The notes beneath the pieces were generated by a model that had not been told where the DNA came from, ran no database searches, and worked only from the letters and a program-made list of their open reading frames with translations. From the NCBI GenBank assembly GCA_003162555.1, contig PMNQ01000267.1, forward strand, positions 1-6,758: a stretch of 6,758 nucleotides of DNA, in the 5' to 3' direction. Position numbers and translations under genes: made by a program. This document shows positions 1-6,758 of the stretch, piece after piece. The first letter of the stretch is position 1. Each line of letters opens with the position of its first letter. This DNA is from Gammaproteobacteria bacterium (lineage in GTDB: Bacteria > Pseudomonadota > Gammaproteobacteria > Steroidobacterales > Steroidobacteraceae).

Positions 1-1284
1 CGCTGGCCGGGCGGCTGCTTCGCCGATGAATACCACTGGAAGGACGGCATCGGCCCGCGCGAGCAGCGCCCCGCGATGATCAACACGCACTGGGGTGGCG
101 TGGTGGAAAACAACCACTTCGGCACGCATGAGTTTCTCGATTTTTGCGAGCAAATCGGCTGCGAACCCTACATCTGCCTCAATGTCGGCAGCGGCACCGT
201 GCAGGAGGCGATGGAGTGGGTCGAATACATGACCTCCGATGCCAGTTCGCCGATGGCCAATCTCCGCCGCCAGAACGGGCGGGACAAGCCCTGGAAGGTG
301 AAATACCTCGCCATCGGCAACGAGAGCTGGGGCTGCGGAGGGAACATGCGTCCGGAGTTCTACGCCGACAATTATCGGCGCTACAACACCTTCGTCAAAA
401 ACTATGCAGGCAACCACCTCTATCGGGTGGCTGGCGGCTCCAATGGCAACGACCTGAACTGGACCGAAGTGCTCATGGCGATGGCCGCAAAACAGATGGA
501 CGGCTTGTCGCTGCACTACTACACGGTGCCCACCGGCGACTGGAAGAAGAAGGGATCGGCCACCGAATTTGACGAGGCGGCCTGGTTCGCGACGCTCCGC
601 GGCACGCTTCACATGGAGGAACTGGTCACGAAGCATTCCGCCATCATGGACAAGTACGACCCGCAGAAACGGGTCGGTCTCGTCGTTGACGAGTGGGGTA
701 CCTGGTACGACGTCGAGCCGGGCGCCAACCCGGGCTTCCTTTTCCAGCAGAACACGCTGCGCGACGCGCTTGCCGCGGCGCTCAACCTGAATATCTTTCA
801 CCGTCACGCCGCGCGCGTGCGCATGGCGAATATCGCGCAGATGGTGAACGTGCTGCAGGCGATGGTGCTGACGCAGGGCGACAAGCTCGTGCTCACGCCC
901 ACGTACCATGTCTACGACATGTACCAGGTCTTCCAGGGCGCAAAGCTCCTGCCGCTGGAATTGGACGCGCCCCAATACGTGCACGACGGGCACAGCATCC
1001 CGTCGATGGATGCATCAGCCGCCCGCGATGCCGCCGGCGTCATTCACATTGCGATCGTCAATCTCGATCCGGGCCATGCGGCGACGCTCACGGTGAAAAT
1101 CGCGGGCAGGCAACCGCGCGGCGTGTCGGGTCGGTTGCTGACGGCGCCGGCAATGAATGCGTTCAACAGTTTCGGCGCGCCGGCGGTGGTGCAGCCGGTG
1201 GCTTTCGGCGGCGCGGTTGTGCACGGCGACGTATTGACCATCACCTTGCCCGCCAAGTCGGTCGTTGTGCTTGAGCTCAACTGA
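1..1284 (+). CDS. GH51 alpha-L-arabinofuranosidase, 5'-truncated by window edge
   Basis: Retaining glycosidase that releases non-reducing alpha-L-arabinofuranosyl residues from arabinoxylan, arabinan or arabinosylated xyloglucan. The frame is open from base 1, before the first ATG at 76, and the upstream codons already encode family sequence ([13 protein letters not shown], fragment residues 1-13), so the gene begins outside the window and 76 is not its start. Fragment residues are numbered from base 1. The acid/base Glu is E108 in AIGNESWG (base 322) and the nucleophile Glu is E231 in [10 protein letters not shown] (base 691). The barrel motif [19 protein letters not shown] lies between the N-terminal RWPGG motif and the acid/base, and the C-terminal beta-sandwich ends in the usual [15 protein letters not shown] tail. 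The visible part is 427 residues; family members are about 500, so roughly the first 70-110 residues, including any signal peptide, are missing. The 3' end looks natural, with TGA at 1282-1284. In a xyloglucan setting it could uncap arabinosyl-xylose side chains so the downstream alpha-xylosidase can act; this substrate is inferred from context. Confidence 0.93.
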   Translation, partial: RWPGGCFADEYHWKDGIGPREQRPAMINTHWGGVVENNHFGTHEFLDFCEQIGCEPYICLNVGSGTVQEAMEWVEYMTSDASSPMANLRRQNGRDKPWKVKYLAIGNESWGCGGNMRPEFYADNYRRYNTFVKNYAGNHLYRVAGGSNGNDLNWTEVLMAMAAKQMDGLSLHYYTVPTGDWKKKGSATEFDEAAWFATLRGTLHMEELVTKHSAIMDKYDPQKRVGLVVDEWGTWYDVEPGANPGFLFQQNTLRDALAAALNLNIFHRHAARVRMANIAQMVNVLQAMVLTQGDKLVLTPTYHVYDMYQVFQGAKLLPLELDAPQYVHDGHSIPSMDASAARDAAGVIHIAIVNLDPGHAATLTVKIAGRQPRGVSGRLLTAPAMNAFNSFGAPAVVQPVAFGGAVVHGDVLTITLPAKSVVVLELN

Positions 1285-1286
1285 CG

Positions 1287-1397
1287 CATGGTCGGTGGGT
1301 CTTCGAGCGGGTCTGGAACGGCGATCAGACCGACTACGGACTCAATTTCACATCCGTGCCGCAAGTGCTGCGGGTACGAATCGCCGCTCATCAATGA
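1287..1397 (+). pseudogene. 3'-end relic of a GH35 beta-galactosidase (Bgl35A/DUF5597-like)
   Basis: Between the arabinofuranosidase stop and the next gene, the third forward frame reads 36 codons of protein-like sequence ending in TGA at 1395-1397. It includes GRWVFERVWNGDQTDYGLNF and then the tail VLRVRIAAHQ. From memory, the extreme C-terminus of GH35 beta-galactosidases with a DUF5597 domain reads like this: an Arg-Trp-Val start, an N-G-D-(Q/E)-T core and a (V/Q)xRVRL-type last strand. The frame is closed upstream by a TGA at 1272-1274, inside the arabinofuranosidase gene, and there is no plausible start codon, so only the last strand or so of the protein survives. Its stop lies 19 bases before the next ATG, the spacing of an operon neighbour. 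In Cellvibrio japonicus the xyloglucan galactosidase gene (bgl35A) neighbours xyl31A, which supports the reading. The family call rests on a short motif recalled by eye; coding-like character is clearer than the family name. Confidence 0.66.
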
Positions 1398-1406
1398 ATC
1401 CTTGCC

Positions 1407-1413
1407 GGAGAAG
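1407..1413 (+). promoter_or_regulatory. Ribosome binding site for the GH31-GH3 gene
   Basis: GGAGAAG has its GGAG core at 1407-1410, six bases before the ATG at 1417. This site decides the start. The frame stays open back to an ATG at 1288, but that start has no comparable site, would bury the signal peptide behind 43 residues, and would read the GH35-like relic in the wrong frame. No convincing promoter or terminator is visible in 1285-1416, so the gene is probably co-transcribed with the genes upstream. Confidence 0.8.
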
Positions 1414-1416
1414 TTC

Positions 1417-1494
1417 ATGACGCCCACCGCGCTGCTGATTCGCTGCTGTTTCGCGCTGCTAGCCTGCGCGCTGGCCGGAGGCGCCGCGGCAGCG
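1417..1494 (+). other. Signal peptide of the GH31-GH3 fusion
   Basis: Residues 1-26 have a short polar start with a single Arg (R9), a hydrophobic core (CCFALLACALAGG) and a small-residue run AAAA at 23-26 that suits signal peptidase I, giving a mature start near GGSYMRT. LLAC ending at C17 resembles a lipobox, but the Arg sits only eight residues before that Cys and Leu at -2 is unusual, so a lipoprotein is the less likely reading. Confidence 0.8.
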
Positions 1495-4400
1495 GGTGGA
1501 AGCTACATGCGCACGGCCGACAGCGTGATCGTGACTCCAGCGAGTGGTCCTGCGGCACGCGTGCGGCTGCAGTTCATGTCCGAGAACATCGTCCACGTGA
1601 CGGCGATTCCCGGCACGAGCCTTGATCAACCGGCGAGCCTGATGGTCGTGGCACCACCTGGACATTCGAAGTACCAGCTCACGCGGCAGGGCGACCAACT
1701 GACGCTGAAGAGTGCGCAGGCCAGTGCCGAGATTTCGCTGATGACCGGTGTGGTGTCGTTCCGCAATGCGCACGGCGAGCGGGTGCTCGCTGAGCGCGAT
1801 CGCGGCGCCTTCGAACCGGTGACGGTAGACAAGCAGCCGTTCTATGCGCTGCGCCAGCAGTTCAATCCGGGAACGGATGAGGGTTTCTACGGGCTCGGCC
1901 AGCACCAGAACGCGCAGATGAATTACAACGGCGAGGACGTGATGCTCGCCCAGCGCAACATGGACATCGCGATTCCCTTCGTCGTCTCCACCCGCAACTA
2001 TGGCCTGCTGTGGGATAACAATTCCATAACCCGCTTCGGCGATCCAAAGCCTTACGGGCTGGCCTCACGCGATCTGAAGCTCTACGACGCCGACGGCAAG
2101 CCGGGCGGACTTACCGCGCGCTACTACGTGAACGGTCAGTTGCGGCTCACGCGCACCGAAGCTGATATCAACTACCAGTTCGTCAAGGATCTGCACAATC
2201 GTCCGGCTGAACTGCTCGGCGAAGGCTCATCGAACACCAGCGCGCAACACGTCGATGTCGCGGGCGAAACGGTGGTGTGGGAAGGCAAGCTCGAGCCTTC
2301 GGTGAGCGGCGTGCACAAGTTCCGGCTCTATGCCAGCAGCTATTTCAAGCTGTACATCGACGGCAAGCTGCTGCTCGATCGCTGGCGGCAGAACTGGAAT
2401 CCCTGGTACCACAATGTGGATGTGCCGCTCACCGCCGGCCAGTCCGTGGCGATTCGCGTCGAGTGGACGCCGAACGATGGGCACATCGCGCTGCTGCACA
2501 ACAATCCGCTGCCGGAGCCTGACCGCCATTCGCTCAGCCTGGCCTCAGAACTGGGGCACGCGATAGATTACTACTTCGTGAGTGGCGAGAACCTCGATGC
2601 AGTGATCGCCGGCTACCGCGAGCTCACCGGCAAGGCCGTGATGATGCCGCGCTGGGCCTATGGTTTCTGGCAGAGCCGACAGCGCTACAAGACCCAGGAT
2701 GAAATACTCGCCGTCGGCAAGGCCTACCGCGATCGTGGCCTGCCGCTCGACAACGTGGTCGAGGACTGGTTCTACTGGCGCGAGGACGACTGGGGTTCGC
2801 ACAAATTCGATCCGACGCGCTTTCCGGATCCGAAAGCGATGATCGAGCAGCTGCACGCGCAGAATCTGCACTTCATGATTTCGGTGTGGCCGAAGTTCTA
2901 TCCCACCACCGACAACTACAAGGAGCTCGATGCGAAGGGTCACATGTACCATCGCAGCATCGAGCAGGGCGTACATGATTGGGTAGGCAAGGGGTACCTG
3001 AATTCGGACTACGATCCGTATTCGGCCGAGGCGCGCGCCATTTACTGGCGCCAGATCCACGACCATCTCGACGTGCTGGGCGTGGACGCCTGGTGGCTCG
3101 ATGCGACCGAACCCGATATTCAATCCAACGTGGATATCGAAGAGAACAAGCTCCTCATCGGCCCGACGACGATGGGCCCGGGCGCGGCCTTCTACAACTC
3201 CTACCCGTTGATGCAGACCAGAGCTGTTTACGAGGGCCTGCGCGCCAGCGATCCGGATCGGCGCGCCTTTATCCTGACACGCTCGGCTTTCGCCGGCGCA
3301 CAGCGCAATGCGGCAGCGTCCTGGAGCGGCGATACCGCCTCGCGCTGGACCGATCTCTACAACCAGATTTCGGCCGGCGTCAATTTCTCGCTCTCGGGCA
3401 TTCCAAACTGGAGCTTCGACATCGGCGGCTTCACGATGGAGAGCCGCTATCTCAAGCCCACGGCGGCGGATCTGGACGAGTGGCGCGAACTGAACCTGCG
3501 CTGGTTCCAGTTCGGCGCATTTGCGCCGCTGTTTCGCTCGCACGGCGAGGAGCCGTTCCGCGAGATCTATACGCTGGCGCCGGAGGGTTCCGAGGTCTAC
3601 GACAGCCTGGCCTACTACGACCGGCTGCGCTACCGGTTGATGCCTTACATCTACACGCTCGGCGCGGACGCCGCGCTGCGCGATGGCACGATCATGCGCG
3701 GCCTGGTGATGGATTTTCCGCGCGACGCGCGCGTGCGCAATCTCAACGATGAATATCTGTTCGGGCCTTCATTCCTGGTGAGCCCGGTCTACGAATACCA
3801 GGCGCGTACGCGCAAGGTGTACCTGCCGGCGGGCACTGCATGGACTGATTTCTACACCGGTAAGAATTATGCAGGCGGGCAGCAGATCGAGGCCGCGGCG
3901 CCGCTGGCGCGCATGCCGCTGTTCGTGAAGGCCGGCGCCATCGTGCCGGTAGGCCCGGCGATTGAATACACCGGCCAGAAACCCGATGCGCCGATCACCG
4001 TCTACGTGTTCACCGGCCACAACGGCGCCTTCGATCTGTACGAAGACGACGGAGTGAGCTACGGCTATGAGCGCGGCGAATTCGCGCGCATTCCGTTGAA
4101 GTATGACGAGGCCTCGGGCGCGCTCAGCATCGGCGCGCGCAGCGGCCATTTTCCCGGCATGGTGGAGCATCGCAGCTTCAATGTGCGTTGGATCGCGGCG
4201 GGTGCCGCGGCGCCAGCGGATTTTGACGCCGCGCCTGACCGCACTGTCGACTACACCGGCGCCGCTGTCACGGTGCAAAGCGGCGTGGCGCATCCGGCGC
4301 TGTGGCCGAAGACTCACAGCACTGGATTGGTCGATCCCGAGACCGAGCAGCGTGTGACCGAGCTCATGGCGCGCATGAGCCTCGAGGAAAAAGTCGGCCA

Positions 4401-6684
4401 GATGGTCCAGGCCGATATCGGTCATGCCCTGCCGGAGGACCTGCGCGAATATCCCGTCGGGTCGATTCTGGCCGGCGGCAGTTCGCCGCCGCTGGGCGCG
4501 CCAGACCGCTCGCCGCCGCAGCCCTGGATCGACACCGCGCGCGCCTTCCGCGCTGTGTCGCTCGAAGCGCGGCCGGGTCATGTGCCGATCCCGGTGATGT
4601 TCGGCATCGATGCCGTGCACGGCAACAGCAATGTCGTCGGCGCCACGATCTTCCCCCACAACATCGGCCTGGGTGCGATGCACGATCCGGCGCTCATGCG
4701 CCGCATCGGCGCCGCGACCGCAGAGGAGACTGCAGCGACCGGCATCGACTGGGCTTTCGGACCGACGCTTGCGGCGCCGCAGGATGTTCGCTGGGGCCGC
4801 TCCTACGAAGGTTATTCGGAGAGCGCGGCGCTGATCAGGAGCTATGCGGGAGAAGTCGTGCTCGGCCTGCAGGGTGAACCCGGCGCCGGCGGAGCGCTAC
4901 AGAAAGGACACGTGGCCGCCTCGGCCAAGCATTTCCTGGGTGATGGCGGCACCACCGACGGGATCGACCAGGGCGACAACGCCGCCAGCGAGCAGGATCT
5001 CATCCACACGCATGCGCAGGGCTACGTGAGCGCAATTCCTGCTGGCGCCATGACAGTGATGGCGTCGTACTCGAGCTGGCAGGGCCGCAAGATGCACGGC
5101 AACGAGAGCCTGTTGACCGGCGTGCTCAAGGGACAGATGGGTTTCGATGGCTTCGTCGTCGGCGATTGGAACGGCCACGGCCAGGTGCCCGGCTGCACCA
5201 CGGGCGATTGCCCCGCCGCGATCAATGCCGGCCTCGACATGTTCATGGCGCCGGACAAGTGGAAGGAAATTTTCCATGCCACGCTCGCGGAGGTGCGCGC
5301 GGGTGTGATTCCGATGAGCCGCATCGACGATGCGGTGCGCCGCATCCTGCGCGTGAAGTTCAAGCTCGGATTGTTCGAGACCGGGCGGCCCCTCGAGGGC
5401 AAGAGCGGAATCGTCGGCAGTCCCGCGCACCGTGCGGTGGCGCGCCAGGCGGTGCGCGAATCACTGGTGCTATTGAAGAACAACGGCGGCCTGCTGCCGC
5501 TCAATCCCCATGCACACGTGCTGGTGGCCGGCGACGCAGCCGACGACATCAGCCGCCAGACCGGTGGCTGGACACTCTCCTGGCAGGGCACCGGCAATAC
5601 TAATGCCGACTTTCCCAACGCGCAGTCGATCTATGCCGGCCTGCACGAAGTGCTTGCGGCCGCCGGCGGCAGTGCAGAGCTGAGTATCGACGGGATCTTC
5701 AAGCGCAAGCCCGATGTCGCAATTGTGGTGTTCGGCGAGACGCCCTATGCGGAAATGATCGGCGATCTGCGCACGCTGGAATTCCAGCCGGGCGAGAAGC
5801 GCGATCTGGCGCTGCTCAAGCGCCTCAAGGCGGCCGGCGTGCCGATCGTGGCGGTATTCCTGTCCGGTCGCCCGTTGTGGATGAACGCCGAGATCAACGC
5901 GTCTGACGCCTTCGTCGCGGCCTGGTTGCCGGGCAGTGAAGGAGGTGGCATCGCGGATGTGCTGATCGGCGACGCATCCGGAAAGGCGCGCCACGATTTC
6001 ACCGGCCGGTTGTCGTTTTCCTGGCCACGAAACGCGGCCCAGTATCACCTGATCTTCGGCCACCAGCCCTACGACCCGCAGTTTCCGCTCGGTTATGGCC
6101 TGAGTTATCGGCAAGCTGCCAGCGTGCCAAAATTGTCAGAGAATTCCGGTGTGGGCGCGGCGGCCTGGAATGTGGATCGCTATTTCGTCGACGGTCACAC
6201 GCCGGCGCCATGGAGCTTCCATTCGGATCCCGCCGTTCAGGTGACTGCCGGTGCCGTCAAAGTGGGCGGCGTCAATGCAGCTGGCCGCGAAATTCTGTGG
6301 AGCGGACCGGGGAACGACACGTTCTCGATCACCGGGACGCCCGCGGATCTGCGGCGCCAGGCGAACGGCGACGTGTCGCTGGAGATCAAGTACCGTCTCG
6401 ACGAGAAGCCTGCTGCACCGGTGCAGTTGGCGATGGCATGCGAGCCGGCCTGCGCTGGCGCCGCGGCGCTGCAGCTCGATGCCGAGCTCGCCCAGGCCAC
6501 GATCGGCCAGTGGCACACGCTGAAGGTCAGGCTCACCTGCTTCCAGGACGCGGGCGTCGACATGGCAAAGGTATCCAGCCCATTCGAGGTCACGACGCGT
6601 GGGCGGCTGGGTCTCACCTTGCTCAGCGTGCAACTGACCACCGATCCGAGTGGCGCGGTTTGCCCGCCGCGCGCCAACCCCTGA
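1417..6684 (+). CDS. Secreted fusion of GH31 alpha-xylosidase and GH3 beta-glucosidase
   Basis: Encodes about 1755 residues (roughly 190 kDa), about the summed length of two full enzymes. Domain order: signal peptide 1-26; GH31 N-terminal beta-sandwich to ~229; PA14 domain ~230-368; GH31 barrel ~409-755; GH31 C-terminal sheets including a DUF5110-like region (LYEDDG at 874-879) to ~955; GH3 barrel from ~959; GH3 alpha/beta sandwich from ~1345 to FPLGYGLSY at 1556-1564; ExoP-type C-terminal domain ~1584-1755. GH31 catalytic residues are intact: nucleophile D562 in WWLDATEPD, acid/base D639 in WSGDT, plus EDWFYW at 449-454 and RSHG at 707-710. GH3 residues are intact: D1065 and H1068 in FGIDAVHG, KH at 1171-1172, nucleophile D1250 in VVGDWNGHG, and likely acid/base E1446 in GETPYAE. 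Inferred role: alternating removal of alpha-1,6-xylose and then beta-1,4-glucose from the non-reducing end of xyloglucan oligosaccharides, most likely in the periplasm. Both halves look functional; substrate specificity comes from family resemblance (Cellvibrio Xyl31A type; ExoP-type GH3), and other beta-glucans are possible for the GH3 half. Confidence 0.93.
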   Translation: MTPTALLIRCCFALLACALAGGAAAAGGSYMRTADSVIVTPASGPAARVRLQFMSENIVHVTAIPGTSLDQPASLMVVAPPGHSKYQLTRQGDQLTLKSAQASAEISLMTGVVSFRNAHGERVLAERDRGAFEPVTVDKQPFYALRQQFNPGTDEGFYGLGQHQNAQMNYNGEDVMLAQRNMDIAIPFVVSTRNYGLLWDNNSITRFGDPKPYGLASRDLKLYDADGKPGGLTARYYVNGQLRLTRTEADINYQFVKDLHNRPAELLGEGSSNTSAQHVDVAGETVVWEGKLEPSVSGVHKFRLYASSYFKLYIDGKLLLDRWRQNWNPWYHNVDVPLTAGQSVAIRVEWTPNDGHIALLHNNPLPEPDRHSLSLASELGHAIDYYFVSGENLDAVIAGYRELTGKAVMMPRWAYGFWQSRQRYKTQDEILAVGKAYRDRGLPLDNVVEDWFYWREDDWGSHKFDPTRFPDPKAMIEQLHAQNLHFMISVWPKFYPTTDNYKELDAKGHMYHRSIEQGVHDWVGKGYLNSDYDPYSAEARAIYWRQIHDHLDVLGVDAWWLDATEPDIQSNVDIEENKLLIGPTTMGPGAAFYNSYPLMQTRAVYEGLRASDPDRRAFILTRSAFAGAQRNAAASWSGDTASRWTDLYNQISAGVNFSLSGIPNWSFDIGGFTMESRYLKPTAADLDEWRELNLRWFQFGAFAPLFRSHGEEPFREIYTLAPEGSEVYDSLAYYDRLRYRLMPYIYTLGADAALRDGTIMRGLVMDFPRDARVRNLNDEYLFGPSFLVSPVYEYQARTRKVYLPAGTAWTDFYTGKNYAGGQQIEAAAPLARMPLFVKAGAIVPVGPAIEYTGQKPDAPITVYVFTGHNGAFDLYEDDGVSYGYERGEFARIPLKYDEASGALSIGARSGHFPGMVEHRSFNVRWIAAGAAAPADFDAAPDRTVDYTGAAVTVQSGVAHPALWPKTHSTGLVDPETEQRVTELMARMSLEEKVGQMVQADIGHALPEDLREYPVGSILAGGSSPPLGAPDRSPPQPWIDTARAFRAVSLEARPGHVPIPVMFGIDAVHGNSNVVGATIFPHNIGLGAMHDPALMRRIGAATAEETAATGIDWAFGPTLAAPQDVRWGRSYEGYSESAALIRSYAGEVVLGLQGEPGAGGALQKGHVAASAKHFLGDGGTTDGIDQGDNAASEQDLIHTHAQGYVSAIPAGAMTVMASYSSWQGRKMHGNESLLTGVLKGQMGFDGFVVGDWNGHGQVPGCTTGDCPAAINAGLDMFMAPDKWKEIFHATLAEVRAGVIPMSRIDDAVRRILRVKFKLGLFETGRPLEGKSGIVGSPAHRAVARQAVRESLVLLKNNGGLLPLNPHAHVLVAGDAADDISRQTGGWTLSWQGTGNTNADFPNAQSIYAGLHEVLAAAGGSAELSIDGIFKRKPDVAIVVFGETPYAEMIGDLRTLEFQPGEKRDLALLKRLKAAGVPIVAVFLSGRPLWMNAEINASDAFVAAWLPGSEGGGIADVLIGDASGKARHDFTGRLSFSWPRNAAQYHLIFGHQPYDPQFPLGYGLSYRQAASVPKLSENSGVGAAAWNVDRYFVDGHTPAPWSFHSDPAVQVTAGAVKVGGVNAAGREILWSGPGNDTFSITGTPADLRRQANGDVSLEIKYRLDEKPAAPVQLAMACEPACAGAAALQLDAELAQATIGQWHTLKVRLTCFQDAGVDMAKVSSPFEVTTRGRLGLTLLSVQLTTDPSGAVCPPRANP
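2104..2520 (+). other. PA14 domain inserted in the GH31 N-terminal region
   Basis: Residues ~230-368 start with GGLTARYYVNG and carry the usual PA14 pattern: VWEGKLEPSVSGVHKFRL, then the FKLYIDGKLLLDRW strand pair, then IRVEWTPNDGHIALL. A PA14 insert at this place is characteristic of Cellvibrio Xyl31A-type alpha-xylosidases, where it extends the active site and favours longer xyloglucan oligosaccharides over small xylosides. Its presence is the main reason for choosing alpha-xylosidase over alpha-glucosidase. Confidence 0.87.
4291..6108 (+). other. GH3 beta-glucosidase module of the fusion
   Basis: Residues ~959-1564. The module opens with HPALWPK, which is how the mature part of ExoP-type GH3 enzymes usually starts just after their signal peptide, followed by RMSLEEKVGQMVQ at 986-998. 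The barrel nucleophile D1250 is followed by the VPGC...C pair typical of the ExoP and barley exoglucanase branch. The second domain begins around RESLVLLKNN (1347-1356) and holds GETPYAEMIGD, where E1446 is the expected acid/base and E1441 a less likely candidate. No domain is missing and no reading-frame break is seen. Confidence 0.92.
6166..6681 (+). other. ExoP-type C-terminal galactose-binding-like domain
   Basis: Residues ~1584-1755 follow the GH3 core. Visible features are WNVDRYFVDG, the strand SLEIKYRLDEKP, a Cys pair in MACEPAC, and WHTLKVRLTCF followed by the AGVDMAKVSSPF segment. This is the extra beta-sandwich found at the end of Pseudoalteromonas ExoP-like GH3 enzymes, thought to shape or support the active site. 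It ends naturally, showing that the GH3 half is complete at its C-terminus. Confidence 0.8.
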
Positions 6685-6693
6685 GTTCACCAC

Positions 6694-6697
6694 GAGG
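6694..6697 (+). promoter_or_regulatory. Ribosome binding site for the right-edge gene
   Basis: GAGG lies six bases before the ATG at 6704, the same spacing as the site before the fusion gene. It marks a translation start 19 bases after the fusion stop codon. Confidence 0.68.
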
Positions 6698-6703
6698 TTG
6701 CAG

Positions 6704-6758
6704 ATGCGTAATGGGATCAGCCGCACGATGGTGCTGACGCTGCTTGCAGCCAGCGCGC
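6704..6758 (+). CDS. Start of a probably exported protein, 3'-truncated by window edge
   Basis: Only 18 codons are visible (MRNGISRTMVLTLLAASA). Two Arg residues, R2 and R7, precede a hydrophobic stretch (MVLTLLAASA), the beginning of a Sec signal peptide. The ATG has a GAGG ribosome binding site and begins 19 bases after the preceding stop, so it is most likely in the same operon. Function cannot be told. In xyloglucan loci the neighbours include TonB-dependent receptors, GH95 fucosidases, GH74 or GH5 endo-glucanases and further side-chain enzymes, any of which would start this way. Confidence 0.62.
   Translation, partial: MRNGISRTMVLTLLAASA

Noticed and set aside
76..1284. ATG at 76 as the true start of the arabinofuranosidase
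   Set aside because: Codons 1-25 upstream encode conserved GH51 sequence ([13 protein letters not shown]), so this is an internal Met.
1288..1416. Longer version of the fusion protein starting at the ATG at 1288
   Set aside because: The extra 43 residues are low-complexity at first, then Cys/Pro-rich and not family-like. They would hide the signal peptide, have no good ribosome site, and the same bases make better protein sense in frame 3 as a GH35 tail.
1285..1416. Promoter, terminator or regulatory RNA in the gap
   Set aside because: No convincing -35/-10 pair, GC hairpin with T-run, or repeated operator was seen; most of the gap is explained by the GH35-like relic and the ribosome site.
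1459..1476. Lipobox (LLAC, Cys17) making the fusion a lipoprotein
   Set aside because: Arg9 lies close to the Cys, Leu at -2 is unusual, and a good signal peptidase I site (AAAA, 23-26) follows. Kept only as a minor alternative.
4240..4305. Fusion as a sequencing or assembly artefact
   Set aside because: The frame is clean for over 5 kb with uniform base composition, and the join falls exactly between a natural C-terminus and a mature N-terminus. A random error is unlikely to do this, although read mapping would be the proof.
2545..4683. Long open frames on the minus strand (for example 2545-3543 and 3769-4683)
   Set aside because: They lie opposite a gene with intact domains, are Arg/His/Ala-rich with no recognisable motif, and are what GC-rich antisense strands normally produce.
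1..6758. tRNA, rRNA, CRISPR array, insertion sequence or attachment site
   Set aside because: No tRNA-like fold, spaced direct repeats, transposase motif or terminal inverted repeats were noticed; nearly all bases are accounted for by coding sequence.

Overview
The window is GC-rich (low-to-mid 60s percent by eye) and all its genes run on the + strand. The protein families and the codon bias for G/C point to a plant-polysaccharide-degrading Gram-negative bacterium. A Pseudomonadota member, perhaps a gammaproteobacterium of the Xanthomonadales, Steroidobacterales or Cellvibrio kind, is my inference from the resemblance to Cellvibrio-type xyloglucan enzymes; no taxonomic marker is present.

Layout: (1) 1-1284 is the 3' part of a GH51 alpha-L-arabinofuranosidase gene, cut by the left window edge. 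(2) 1285-1416 has no intact gene. It holds a 36-codon, third-frame relic (1287-1397) that reads like the C-terminal tail of a Cellvibrio Bgl35A-type GH35 beta-galactosidase (DUF5597 type), followed by a ribosome binding site. (3) 1417-6684 is one uninterrupted gene for a secreted protein of about 1755 residues. It joins a complete PA14-containing GH31 alpha-xylosidase to a complete ExoP-type GH3 beta-glucosidase with almost no linker. (4) 6704-6758 is the start of another gene with its own ribosome binding site and the beginning of a signal peptide, cut by the right edge.

Together these genes look like part of a xyloglucan-oligosaccharide utilisation locus. GH51 would remove arabinofuranosyl caps from side chains, the lost GH35 would have removed galactosyl caps, GH31 removes the exposed alpha-1,6-xylose from the non-reducing end, and GH3 then removes the bared backbone glucose. 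The last two reactions must alternate as the oligosaccharide is eaten from its non-reducing end, and here both are encoded in one polypeptide. The fusion and the neighbouring GH35 scar are the two points most worth following up.
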